This document shows positions 9,812 through 24,100 of a DNA stretch of 64,000 bases, one piece after another. The notes beneath the pieces are model-generated. The model saw nothing but the letters and a program-made list of their open reading frames with translations, was not told the DNA's origin and searched no databases. The stretch is from Trichoplusia ni (Eukaryota; Arthropoda; Insecta; Lepidoptera; Noctuidae), in the NCBI RefSeq assembly GCF_003590095.1, contig NC_039493.1, positions 5,580,001 to 5,644,000 on the forward strand, in the 5' to 3' direction. Position numbers and translations under genes: made by a program. The number at the start of each line of letters is the position of its first letter. Positions within the stretch are counted from its first letter, which is position 1.

Positions 9812-12800
9812 CATTTATACTCCTTTTTGACAATTCACGATACTTTGACAACTCTATACATTCAACAATTCGATCAACGATACCCCACACAACTCTATCG
9901 CTCGTGTATCGGGACTGGTTTTCTTAAAAACTAGATTCAATTTACAAAATCATTGGTACATTCACAGTTCCATATTGTAAAAGCTAGTCCTTACTGTGAT
10001 TCTTAGTATAGTCCGTTTCTTCATAGTTTCCAAAATGCATATCAAAGTACAGTACGTGTGTTATCTGTTAATGTATTAACTCGAATAAATATATTGTACG
10101 CTGGAGCTGTGTGCTTGGATGTTTGTCTGTAATATTATATTGAAAGCCGAGTATTATTATATTAATAGCAGAGTTTTATTTGTTACTGTAACTGTTTGAA
10201 TTATGAACAAAATAATGTTTTACGATTTTAATTTTAAACCCAGATCGTTGTTTGTTATCTGTATTTGTTTAACTGTCAATGTGTGCGTGTTAAATTGATA
10301 GCCAAGAAAAGAATATATTGCACTCATTTATTTTTAAGTGTGTATAATGTTATTTTATTATATCAGATAAAGCTGTTATGCTATCTGTATATTAAATCGC
10401 CATTAGGCCGGTTAGTATTTACTACATTCAGACTTTTATGATTCACAAACATTTCACGCAATGGCTTGGAACTCATTAGCTGGTTAATGTTGCTTTGCCA
10501 CAAAATATTCAAGTTAAAGTTTTCCATTTCAACAAGAATGGACAGACTTTGAAAGGCTTAAGACGATATGTATTTTTTTTTACATTTGTTCTAATTTTAC
10601 CTGTCATTTTGTCGTTCAGACCTTACGTAGTGATTTCGTTTAGGTATGTTTTAAAACTTGTTACCGCGGTTATTATGCGAGAATTTTAAGTACGGTGCTC
10701 TAACTTGGCTAGTACATTTTCAGCTAGGACCATATTCAAATACCTTAAAAACTATTTTGCCTAATGCTCCGCTTGAGTATGACTAATGGTTGTAGGATGA
10801 GCAAGTTTATAAAATGCTGCATCATTTAAATTCTTTACTTTATAAAAAATTTAATCCTTCAGCATAATTTATTTTAAATTAATCTTAAAGTGAAATGGTT
10901 TTTGGGATGCTTTCTAAACTATTTTAAAAATGTATTTGAGTTGTTGTTTAGACATTTGTTTTTAGATAAAAACATTATATTAATTTAACTGTTTTAAGTC
11001 TTGTTTTAAACCAACTTCAAATAAAATGGTACTTTTAGGAATAACCCTTCTCCTCAAATAATAAGTTATTTATTGTAAATCCTATTTCATACTAATTATT
11101 TTAACTATTGACAGCCAAATATATATTAATTATTGCCAAAGATATAACTCATTATTTTTACCGAACAAACAACTTATACGTTGCACGGAGCAATTTTTCG
11201 AAATAATCCTTTTAAAAAAACTTCGAAATTACATATAATTAAAAAAATCAGATAATCCATTATCATTTATAATGCATATTACGAATATCAAACTGCAATA
11301 ATTACCAAAAGGTAATCGACTCCAGACTCGAAAACAAAAGAAAGTTTATTACAAACTCCTTAGATCTTTGAAAGAAAAAATAATAAAGACGAAACAGCAA
11401 TAATCTGAACATTTTTATTTGTAAGAAAATTAATTTTGAAGTTATTCGTTGAGAACGCTTAGCTACGAATGAGTTCAAGTTAATTCCAATATTCTATTTA
11501 GACACTTTGTTTGCAATTAGCGCTCAATGAAATGCTTTAAGAAGTTAATGTTGTGTTAGTTATTAAGAGTTAAGACAAGTGAGATTCAGAATTTTATATT
11601 TATCTTATTGTCTTGTAAGGCAGACTTAGATTATCAATTAAATTGCACAATGTTTTGATTGTAGTATTGGTATGTCAGAAAAATACTAATTGTAATTTCA
11701 TCATTTGATCATTATGATATTCAATATTAACTGTTAGTCTTATATGGTCAATAATATTGCACAATATAATTGATTGTCTAGGGTCTGCCTTACGGCTGTT
11801 ATTTAATTAATTACTGTTTAGATAGTGATTTTGTTACAATAACTTTACTTTTTGTTGCATGGATTGTGAATATGGTAATTTATTATCTTTTTTTATAGAA
11901 ATAGATTAAGTATTGATTGAAATGTATTGAAGTCAGAAGGATTTAAAAAAAATAAGGGAGACTTTTTTTTCTTGGTTAAAAAATATCGAGTGACGTCATT
12001 GACTAGATTTATATTTACCGACAAGTGACATTATTAGTGTCCAATCCCATAAATCGCGTTTTCTTGACTTAATAAAAAAGTGACCCATATTTTTTTTAAT
12101 AGATTCCGTACTTTTTCAAAACAGAAATGGAAATCTGTCATTTATAACATTTTTCGTACTGAAACATTTGCCTACCGAAATTACAACCATTTACGGCCAT
12201 ATTACGTTCACACCATCGAATTCATTTTGGTTCAGGAAATTCTGATTCTCACTACATACTGTATATATTTGAGCCACAATGAAAGACATCTAGTGAATGT
12301 ATTTATTGTATATAAATAAGCAAGTACAGCTAAGTATGTATACAATATTGTATATATAGTAACTATGTGCCATTAATGCTGATATTAGAAAGTAAAGAAA
12401 TATTAATTCCTTTTTTCTAATACTTTTAACATTGACCGGGTATTGTAGAAAGTATTTAGTAAAAATGATAAATTAGTTTGTAAGTTGTGGCTACTATACT
12501 ATTACGATGACCAAAGTCTTAGGTATTTCATACATTGGTCGGTCAAACTTGACATCGTCAAGATAAACATTTCCATGAGTAGAGTTTTACTATATAATAC
12601 TATTAAATTCAAATATGCTATAATTGATTTATAAACGTACATACATAGATTTTCATCCACTATTTCCATTTCAATGAAATTCAAAATAATTGAATATAAA
12701 CTTTAACTTCTAGGTCGGAAGGTTGTAAATACGGTAATAACACTACTGGAATAATTATGCGTCTTCCTAAATTCTCTAAGAAATTCCCATCACTTTATTA

Positions 12801-15800
12801 GGTAATAAAACACAGTTAGAATCAACATTTTGCATTATAAGATATTCATACAAAAAAACCGTCACAAATAACCAAACATTTAGTCAATATAATAGCACCA
12901 AACTCAATCTTAATTTACTCAGTATTGTTTGAATAAAATCTATTCATTATAACGAGCATAGAAAGAACCGCAATATTTGAACAATTTCATTTTTAAGAGC
13001 ATATTTCGAACCTAGTTTTTTGCTCACATAGTGCTGGGATATCGTGGTACAGAGTTACCATGGTACTTGGTATTCGAGTATTTAATGACTTACGTGAGCA
13101 CAGCAGATACAAGTACACTTACTCTGGTAACTGATAGTATGTTTTCAATACTTGTTAACCTATTACTAGGATTTAACTAGTATCAGTAAGAGCTAACTCT
13201 ACGCAGTATTAGAACCTTAGATTATCTAATGAATCAAATACTTTTAGCTTTTTTGACCAGCTGAAAATAAGATGACAAATATTTCTCTTAGTAGCAACAA
13301 AAATTTTCACGACAGCATTGTCACAAAGTTACTTTTTAAAAGAAATCTTGTCGCTTGTCCATAAAACTTTACAGTCAATCAGTTTTGTCAAACTTTTAAC
13401 TATAAACTGAACTATGTTACTTAAAAGCAGCTGATAATATCAAAGTTGCATTACTTACGACTTGAACAAACCTCTTTAAGCAGATCATATAAAAGGAATT
13501 CATTGATTGTCTCAAAATAGAAATAAATCGACAAAATTACGAGCGGCAACGTCGGAATAATTCATTTCCTTTATTCCGGTTGCATGTGAGGATTCATAAA
13601 TTAAATAGTAATTGCATTAATTATAACAAAAATGATGAACATACATAATCAAGTGGTGTTTACCTCAATAATGTATGCCAACCAGGTTTGCTTTAAAAGT
13701 GGATATTTACATGCGCTACCTGTGTCGTAATTATATCTGAAATGTGATAGGGATGGATTATATTTTATAAAAGTTGTACAACAGCTTTTGACGTAATTTT
13801 TGATCACAAAATATTTTCGTTTAAAATATCATGGAACATTTTTGCAAGGATTTGTTTAGACAATGCGACTCAATTATTATATGAAAAATAAATAAACTCG
13901 CATTCATAAATGAGGCTTTGAAGCCAAACAAATAAATTGTTTTTGATAATACATACGTTATTGACACTCCAAACTGGGTCGACAAAAATCGAAATTGGAT
14001 TTTTATTTATTAAAATTGTTGTATGAACAATGTTATTTGATAACTGAAATAACTGAAATGTAATTCAAAATATTGTGGCCAGAATACGTGACTCGGTATA
14101 ACGAATAGTAAATTCTCGCGACTGAGTTTTGCAACCGTTATGTCTCTGACTTTATAGGAAATTCGTTTGCATTTTTTCTCACAAATTTTCAGTAATTTTT
14201 TTATTTAACAAATTGTGAAAATTTAAGCCATTAAATAGTCCAGATAAAAAAACATAAAATTATTATTTTTAAAGCATTTTTCTGCACTTAAAGGCTCAGA
14301 TGAAGTCCAGTCATTCTAAATAAAGTCCAAATAACTACGTTATACGGAATGAGTGGACTACATTTTTCTAGAAAAAATAAATCACAATTTATGCCACCAA
14401 GTGGACATTTTAAACATTCCATTTTATTAAATAATATATAAAATATGTTAAATCTTTTGTAAATATTGTAAATAGGTCATGTAAAAAGCTTTTAATTAAC
14501 AAGTATGTTATTATATTACATTGTTTAATTGGTTATCGTTTATTAAGTTTATTTTGTTAATTATTTTAGAAATGCTGTGTTCTATTTCAAAGTCATGGTA
14601 TGTGAATTAATATTGTTTTAATTAAATTGTATGTGGAAATACGTGATGCACGCAAACTGTGTATAAAAAAGTTACGTTATCGAATTTGTAGATTTAATTA
14701 TCTATACTTACGAGTACCTAGTTAACCTCTCTATCAATTTCAAGAACTGTTATTTCGCTTCATTTTTTATTTATTAACAAATCTTTGACAATTCTTTTAA
14801 AAAAATCCGTTAACGGAAAGTACTACAGCAGTTCCAATACTGAAGTCGCAAAGCTCTCAAGTTACATGAAACGAAAACATTGCCATTACAAATAAAATCT
14901 AAAGTCCATTTTGCTGACAAATAGAGAAGCGAAACAAAAGTGGACAGTTTGAAAACGTTACTTAACCGTCGACGTCTTGCTCAAAAACTAGACTTTAATT
15001 CTACGACATTTTAAAGAAAGATTGCTATATTTTTGTAGGACACACAAATTTGGTTTTGTTGCTAATTTATATTTCGATGATTTTCGCAAACATGGATTTA
15101 GCAAATTTCCATCATCTTCGTAATTATGTGAGCATGTGTAGGCCGTAAAAAGGTTAAATTCAGAAAAGGGTTTATTGCCGTTCGTTTTCCGATAATTTGA
15201 AAGCTTTAATAAGGTAATTTCCTCTTAAAATTTTCCCTTAAATCTCGCTTCTGCAATGTCACTTAAAATAAAACCTTTTTTTGTAGCCTTTGTTCATGAT
15301 AAAAATATCTTCAATACACTAAAGTTGTCCTTCCATACTTTCACAACCCTATTCCTCGGTTACCAACGGTACATCTTCAAAATGAGTTGTGACAAGTTGA
15401 TAAAGATTGTGTAGTACCTGAGAACAGCAGCGAACGAGTTGAGACAGCGAAATTTGTGGGTAGTTCGAAGTTTTCGGTAACTGTATTATCGGTTCGGTCA
15501 GGTTTTGGCTTGCTTGTGGCATGTTGTAATACTTGAGGATGCATTTGATGTTGAATACAATATATTTGTAATAGAGCAAAGCACGGATGCGTGGCAATGT
15601 ATTTTTGTAGGCATTTTTTTAATCCTTCTATTTCACCATTGTATTAACAAATATAAACCATACTTACACGTCATTGTTTGGAATTGTCTTATTACATAAA
15701 AAATAAGGCTAAAGGGAAATTTGTTTTCAAAATGCAATCCTAAAATCTATTCCGTAAACACCGAACCCCAAAGTTTCTAATTAATCAAACAAATTATCTT

Positions 15801-18800
15801 CAAGATTGCCGCATCGATACACAAACTTGCCTTTCATTGATTGAGATAAAACAGACTTCGGCTTAAACCCAACGGAGTCGCAGACAGAGACGGAAACATA
15901 AAGATTAGTATCTCTAACTCTTTTACTCTCATCTGGACAGTAACTCGGCTTCTTACTAGACTCTCTATCAATTTCCTCAAACAATCACAAGTGGGTGAGA
16001 TTTATCAATCGGTGTAAAATGTTTTATGATTCTCGCCTGCAGCCATTAAGTAAATTGAATTACTTTTTGTTGTCTTAAGTTGTCGCCGGTAACATCTCTG
16101 TAAAATGTTTTCGTCGCATTTCAGTTTTTAGTGCGACAATGTTTTTTATTTGTTCCAATTTATGTTTTAGGTCTTTGTGTTTTTGTAAAACTGTCTAAGT
16201 AAAATGTTGTATCCTCTGTTTTGTTAATGCGAGTAAATGTTGTTTTTGCACCATAGCTAACTTTTAAGAGACAGTGCTGCAAAGGAGACAGTTAATGACT
16301 TGTTCGCATAATCACCACCTGTGTATTTTAGTGTACTTCGAAAGTCTAAAAATGAAATTATTTCATTTCATCAATAAAAGCGTTTTGAGAATAATACACT
16401 TTATACAGTTATATATCTGCAATATCGACACCCTTGTTTCGTAGCTTTTTATCATTTTGCCAGAAACAGTTTGCTAGCATCATGTATCTGTATTTCAAGG
16501 AAATGTTCGTTGTCAATCATTTCAGTGATGTATATCTTATAAGAAAGGGTAGAGCGCTTGCTATGACTTTCTTAAGTAAGACTTATTTCAGTGTGGAAGA
16601 GAGACACTGTTATGTTAAGTGTAGCGCTCTCTCACTCGCACGGTATAAGCCCTGGTTTAAGGATTGCGATCCATGTTTCTACTCATAATTTATTTAAGTT
16701 GTTAATGTTATATTAATGTAAATAAAAATGCCCAGATTGTTAAACTATTGACTTGAATTTCCAGTACATAAGTTCGTAAAATAATTGTTATGTTTGAATG
16801 ATTAAGTAACGATAGCCAATTAAACAGTTGTTAGTTATTTTGCAATAATAACTAAATAAGGCATTGTGATTGAGTTCCGCATTAATGTAAATTATATGAA
16901 ACTATGTCGTCGATGATAGAATGAAATATGTTGACTATCTAAATAAACAAGTTGATAAAATTATATTTGTACTTTTTATTTTTCTGCCCACCCTTGCTAG
17001 AAGCTGATTGTTTTTCAGACTCAGTATAAGAGAGAGAGAGAGCCATATGCTGTAGAGTGTGCTGTCACGCTTTTCCAATAAAATTACTCTCAGTGGTGTT
17101 GGTAGGTCCACAGTTGAATTTTACGTTTTATCGGAACTGGTATTTTTATTCAAAATTCATCCCTAACTATTCAAGGCAAAATCAATATATTTTGAAGGCG
17201 TAACAACTCCATCAAAACGATTAAGATTGATTCAAAAACTTTTTAGTATCACGACGAAGGTAAACGACATATCAAGTAGTTAATGCGATTAAAATCACAG
17301 TAATAAAACATCATTAAGTATTTTCACTTTCAATTCAGTACATAATCGAAACATCTTATAAGTTAGTATAGAAATCACGCAGTCAATAAATGTAGTAAAG
17401 TAAACCGCCCAAGTTTTTCCAGACAGATTCTTTGAAGGTCTGCAAACAACGTAAAAACGATTCAGACATTGATAACTTTCTCAAATAGGTACGCACTTTG
17501 TGTGCTTTTTACGGAATGATTTCATCGAATCTCAAACAAAACAATTCTAATATACTTTCGCAATATCGCAGAAACAAAAGAGAAATCTTAAAGAGGTATT
17601 CGAAGTTATTCCAAGAACAATTCTTTCTGTAGTTATTTCACGTAAGCACTTAAGACTTTTTTACACGATGCTACGCAAAACTCTACCTTATACATTATAG
17701 TCTCAAAGATACGGATATGTAGAGTTTCTTACTCCATAATCAAGTACTGTCGGCGGCTAAAGTCGTTGGGTCTCAGAGACCAGTGTTGCCTCGCGTACGG
17801 AGGGCCATATAGACGATCTAAGCCACGATTCGTTCAACCTTGTTCTTTTGAAGTCATACCCAAATATATGAGGCCAATTCCTAAAAAGGCATGCATTAAT
17901 TTGATATGTATAGATCTGAGTTATTTCTAGTAACTCTCACAGGACTAACGGGAAATAGGTTTTTTATATACGATATATACGTTACAAAAGCAAAATACCT
18001 AGAAATACTATTTATAATTAGGAAACAGCCTTTGTGAAATAAATATTTAAAATAGATGCTTACATAAAAATATTTCTAGAGCGAAAAAATAACTTAAAAT
18101 AATAAATAAGGGGCAGGTTAATTTAAAGCAATGTTTTAATAAAATCCTTGTTAATATTATTTTTCACATTCTATCACTGGAACGGACCCGCCAAAAAAGT
18201 TACCGTGAAAAATATAGAGACACATATTTTTGTATTCAACATAGAGACACATAGTTGTTCTCTCCAAGCAACATACAAATTGTACCAGATAACAAAAATC
18301 ATGCATCAATATTGTCAAGGGGACGCACTGTCATGTGTTGTGACGTCACATGCCATGTCGCTGAATTAAACATGAGCTTGTTTCATGAATACGAAAAGTA
18401 TCTTTTGTTTAAATTTATAAGGTGTCTGATTTTTTTTTGGTTGGTGACATGTTTACGTGTAATATGTTGTTTATTGAATGTTGTTATGGTGGTGATAAGA
18501 GACAGCAGTAGCAGTTGTATGGCTTTACTCTTCTGGATTGCAGAATTATAAGGCAACCGCGCATTTTGATTGTTTTATTAAATAACAATCCCAAGACAAA
18601 CCAGAAAATTCTTTGTTGAATAACTATCATTAAGAAAAAAGTGCGTTAGATCCACGAAAAACAAACCTATGACGTGTTTCAGAAACTTGTAAACGTAATC
18701 AAAACGTTAAAAACAAGCAAAAAAACCATTTGTTCGAAATCACTGTCACCTTTGATTCGTTACCTAGGATTGTTCGAAGAATTTATATACACTCACTTTG

Positions 18801-21023
18801 TAAAGAAATCCAATTTATTTTCTGCTTACATAAATCCTTGAGTTTAACGAGTCTTCGTATGTTTGGCAAGAAATTATTTATAAAAATATTGGTATAAGAT
18901 GTAGGGGAACCGCATTTGACTGTTCATTGATAATTTAAAGTATTTAAAATGTTTTAATAACATTTATAATTCTGGAGTACTCAGAATTATAATATAATTA
19001 CATTGGTTACCAGCTAGTAAAATATGGAAGTAAAGTAAAATGGGTTATATAAAATTGAAAACTATATAATTTTGTTGGGAAAACATCAATTTGTTTCTAT
19101 TAATATTCCTACATTGTCATCACAACGAGCGCTTGTATTTATAGGAATCAACAACTAAACATAATTAATTAATAACAACATTTTCGTACTACTGGCCGTG
19201 ACTATTTTTGCGACATAAATTTATGCGTTTTTAATTTATAAAATTATATTCATTTCCATTTTTTTAGTCACAGAAAGGACCCAATCCCTTTTAGTAGCGC
19301 ACTCCGGAATACAGGTCCAGCATGCAAGGTTTTGTTGAGAACTTTAATCTAAACTGTGATAGGACTTCTGCTGCTTCTCCAGGGGCTATCTACTCTATAA
19401 AAGAACAGACATTACTAAAGTATTGTGGAGATAAAACTGATTTGGGCCATTTTCACAATTTTTTAAATTTTAATCCAAAGTTTTATCACACAAGTTTACT
19501 GATAATTGACGTCAAACCAAGTGCTTTAAGCACTTCAAAGTTGCTTTGTAATGATCCTAGATAGTAAAAAAAATAAGCTACTGTCGGACTTGCGACACTG
19601 ATTGTCCGAAGTTAAAATTGTTTAAGTATTTAATATGTCAACAAGTTTGTGCATTCTTTGTTATAATAGCCGCAGCGAAAATACATCATCTGAGACAATT
19701 TCAGCAGTCTAGCTATCACGGGTTAACCTTGATGTAAGTAAATGAGAACAACAACAAGAGTGCTGTTAGATATAACCCCCCCTTTCCCAAGTCCCAAACC
19801 CTCGTCTTTCCCATAAATTCTATGACCTACAAACTGACGACATATTTTCTTGTCTACCGTTAATTTACCGGTTTTAATTTCCGCCCTCTTATTCAACTCA
19901 CAAAATTATCTATAAACTTAACAAAGCAATTTGTATCTTAGACACAAACAGTAGAGTTTATTTTCGCGGTGCTTCGTTTCGGTTGTCAGGTGACTGCTAT
20001 GTTTAGTGATTCTTTGATGTCTTGTCAACGATCAAAGGATCGATTTTCACGGTAGCAATTATTTCTTAGACTTCAAGGTAATGTATTGTAAAAAGATAAT
20101 TGGGTATTACTCCACTGTCACGTTTTAATATTATTAGCAAAACATTTTAGAAAAAAAGGAATATTATATCATTTACACAATCTCTTTCAATGTTATGAGT
20201 ATGAAATAACATTGCGGGCGCGGTTGTACATCATACTATTAGCTCAAGACACTTATTATTGTAAAAACGAGACACCACTACTCTTTTTGTAGAGCACCAT
20301 CCCGTTCCCACGACAACAATCGTGCTTTGTAGAGCCATTATACTCAGTAGTTTCTTTATTATAAAAGTACATTGCATGAGAGACAATTCTAAGAATGGCT
20401 GTAAGCTTTGCACGAGGCTTTTTATTCTAAGAAATACTACTTATTAATTAGCTATCTCCCTTTGTAAATAGAAAACCCATACCTTTTGTAAAAACGGTAT
20501 ACAAAATTGTAACATTCCTCAATTATGAGATCATATTATTATTATTATTTTACTTATTGAACCTACACTAAGTTTAGTTGCCTTTATTAAAACACATTTT
20601 ATATTTTAATTTCATACCTTTTAATACAGTTTTGAGTACAATTCAGTCTGTATGTTTATCGTCCAATTTCACACGTAGGTGTTTTACATGGGAAAACTCT
20701 ATATCCTCTCTGTCCTCAATCAAATCCATTTATTTAATGTAACAAAAGTCACAAACAAACAAAAATAAAAAAAAACAACCAAACATTCTCAATTTTAAAT
20801 TTAAAACAAGATCAACAGTTTTCAATCAAAGAAAATATGAAAGGAGCAAAATCTTTGAAAAGCAAAATATAAAAAGCTGTTAAACGGGTCGTTTCTTTGA
20901 AGCACCGTTAATAGCCTATTAGGACGTCAGTTTACTAGAACAAGACGATAATTATGTGAAATAAATATTTTTCAATCTGCTCTTAGGCTTTTTATTAAAG
21001 AGCGTTGATTTGATTTTTGATAT

Positions 21024-21115
21024 GTAGGGTACCGTACCCAAAAGGTAAAATCGAAACCCCTATTACTGAGGCTACGCTGTCCGTCTGTTTGTCTGTCCAT
21101 CCGTCAATAGCATCT
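21024..21115 (+). repeat. Dispersed repeat fragment, GGTACCGTACCC type
   Basis: Starts AGGGTACCGTACCCAAAAGG and ends in CTGTCCGTCTGTTTGTCTGT, a combination I recognise from many moth intergenic repeats. The GGGTACCGTA word reappears near 61163. No ends or coding capacity visible. Confidence 0.4.
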
Positions 21116-24100
21116 CTAGCCAAGTGACGTCTCTACAATCAATCGTCAATAAATTATACTAAAATGTATAGAAATGTTATTCCGTAACTTTGATCTGCCA
21201 CTGATGTTTTAGATTGTAGAAATATTACTTGCCTACAGGGGGCAGGCTCTATCTTGAACCCTGATAGCAAGAAAGTAGAAATTCTTAGAGATGTTATAGT
21301 TTTGTTGCCGCTACAACAAATAAATTTGAGGGTGGATACCCAGAAATTATTTTGTCACCTTGCTTTTTTTTTGCTAAATCCTTAGTGTCACGATTCCGCC
21401 TCGCACTTGACATTTTTTTTGTATTATGTTTGAGAGAAGAGTCATAGCATTCATAATTTTGGGAAAACGCCTAGGAAACATTTCAATTTCTTAACGTTGA
21501 CACAATTAGTAAAAAATTACAAACCAGCAGATTGAGTACCAGCTTATGTGTAATGTAGAGTTAACAAATTAACATCTCGAAACAATTTATATTGTAATTA
21601 AAGTTTTAGGGATGTTACTAAATCCTTTACCAACCACTCATTCTTTTGACCGACAAACTATATTGATAAAGCCCAAGAAATAAAAAAAATACTGAAAACA
21701 GTCATTGCAACCGTCATAAAACGGCAAAGGCTCTTTTCTAGAAATCTAAACAAGGAAATACTGAGAACCGGTCTTTAGCCGTCGACACTTGGCTAGTTCA
21801 CTACAAGGTTCAGTGGAAGCTGTACAGTGTTTTTCGTCAGAATTGACGATTGAATAAGTAACGTGTTACTCGTTATATGTGAGAACAAAAAGTACAAAAA
21901 ACTAAATAAAATAGCCCTTAAAAGTGCTAGTTACTCTATAATAAACTTAGTGATGCGTCTGATTATATTATTATTATGTTTGTACACAGTCTTATTAATG
22001 TATGTAACAGTAAGATATTAAAGAAAATACGCTTCGCAAAAGAAAATGTGTTTTCAATTTGTAGGCTTGTTTTAAATTTCTATAGAAAAGTTTAACAAGT
22101 GAACGAGCTAAGGTTGTTGACCTAACCGAGGGTGTTGGCAGAGTTTCACTTTGTAGACGTGTGCGTAATGTTTAGTCAAAATTCTAATATGAAGTAAGTT
22201 AATCTAGAACAAAGGTAGGTATTCAATTTAACACACCTCTGAATTTAGAAACAGGAATGTTTTTAAGTTTATAACAATCAGAGCTAAAACAAATAAACAG
22301 AAATTCTTGTATTTAACCAGTTAGAAAGTTGTCATTGTTAAAGGATGTCAACTGGGGGACCCTGTTAACTCTGTATCGAAGACGTTGAACGCAAGACCAA
22401 GTCATCTTTAATAAGTACTTAGACCCAATAAACAAAGTGTAAATCAGGCTCATGATAGTCTCATGCGGAGATCGAAGTTGCACTATGTCGTGTACCACTC
22501 GTAAATCGTAATCGTTCACAGAAAACGTTCGAATGTATGAAAATGACGGATCTTAGTCAACGTCTTGACTACATGAACTTTAGTTACTTATTGATTTCAA
22601 TTCCCAAAACTTACTTCAAAGAAAAAGCAACCAACAAAATAATGTATTCATTTAATTTAAAGTAACTTGGTAATATCAGACTCCCTTCCTTTCAATTTTA
22701 AAAGGTCCCAATCTACTGCGAAGGCAATTAAAATGAGATTATGGTCAGAATAAAACCAATTTTGTCCGGTTTATTACGAAATTCCATTTCATATTTGGCG
22801 AAAAATAACGTGGATTTAATTTAATTCTGGGTTAATGAATAGGATGTTAAGGGAGCTTAAGTTTTACATTGTCGATCTGACGGGATAAGCTGTGATATAT
22901 CTAGAATTAAATGACCAGAGCTTCGTGAATCTACAAACACTTCATTTTTAACAGGATTTTATTTTGATACTATGTTTTGGTATGGAAAGATTTTTTTATA
23001 TGGTTTTTGGGGCAACGATCAGTGAACTTAATCTAAGGTTAACAACGCAACTTTTACTCCTCTATTTTTAACTATTAAAGTGATAGTCTTTAATGTTTAT
23101 AGAAGTCAAACGTTCTTATTTTAATATATGATACTCACAACAAATGTCATGCAAAATATAAGAGCGACTTCTGTTTTTCTCATCTACAAATTACATCACC
23201 ATAACGAAATTCCCAAAACAAAATAAATAACAACCAATACTCCCAAACAGTCGCCGAAACAGCTCACAGCCGTCCCAAGCAAATTGCCTTACAATCACTC
23301 CGAAATATGAAAACAAAAACAATATAAGGCGAAAACGGACTTAAATTTAGCAAATTGAACGTCTGGCGAAGAACAATTGTTGGTAAAAGTATTGTTTATT
23401 CTTAGGGCAATAAGCATTATACCTAACATGAGACTTGCGGCTCCCTCGAGCCTCATTATAAAGGGCTTATTGAGCTCTCTAGTGGTCCAAATGTAGAAGA
23501 AGATTGAGAATATTTGAATTGTAAGCTGCTACGGCGTAGCTGTTACTGCTACGATTGCTACGGACTTCGTAGTCTTAATGTTGTGCTACACCAGACATTT
23601 CTTGGGCCTAAGCTATGGTGATGTAACTCGTTTTGGTTGTAATTGGAGTGAAAGAAATAAATGGTCTCGTGTGTTTAAGTTATTTGAGGAATAGGTGAGG
23701 CACGCTAGTGGAGTAGAGAAGACAATCAGAATTACGCGTCTTTGTTTTTCATATCAGTAAAAATTATTGCACAAACAGACACAAAGTTAGTAGTTGATTC
23801 TTATTTGAGTCATATAATTATTGATACCTAATAATTCGTATTTAGGGTAGTATCACACAAGCGTCTCCTTCGACGCCTGTCTGTTTATTCGTTCACACGT
23901 TTCAATTAATCATCAAATTAGAAACAACCAAAAATCTGACTCTCAATTTCGACATCCATATCATTTGGTTATGACATCTCAGTAAATAATCAATCATACA
24001 CAGCTAAACAAGAAGCGTTATGTTTTTGTACCACACAAGGATGGTATCGATCGATAAGCCGCGGTCTGGCCCCTATCCCGGTCTATAATATTCGTATTTT

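Noticed and set aside
15781..15984. 67-codon minus-strand frame with balanced composition
   Set aside because: No recognised motif or linked exon; could not be told from chance.
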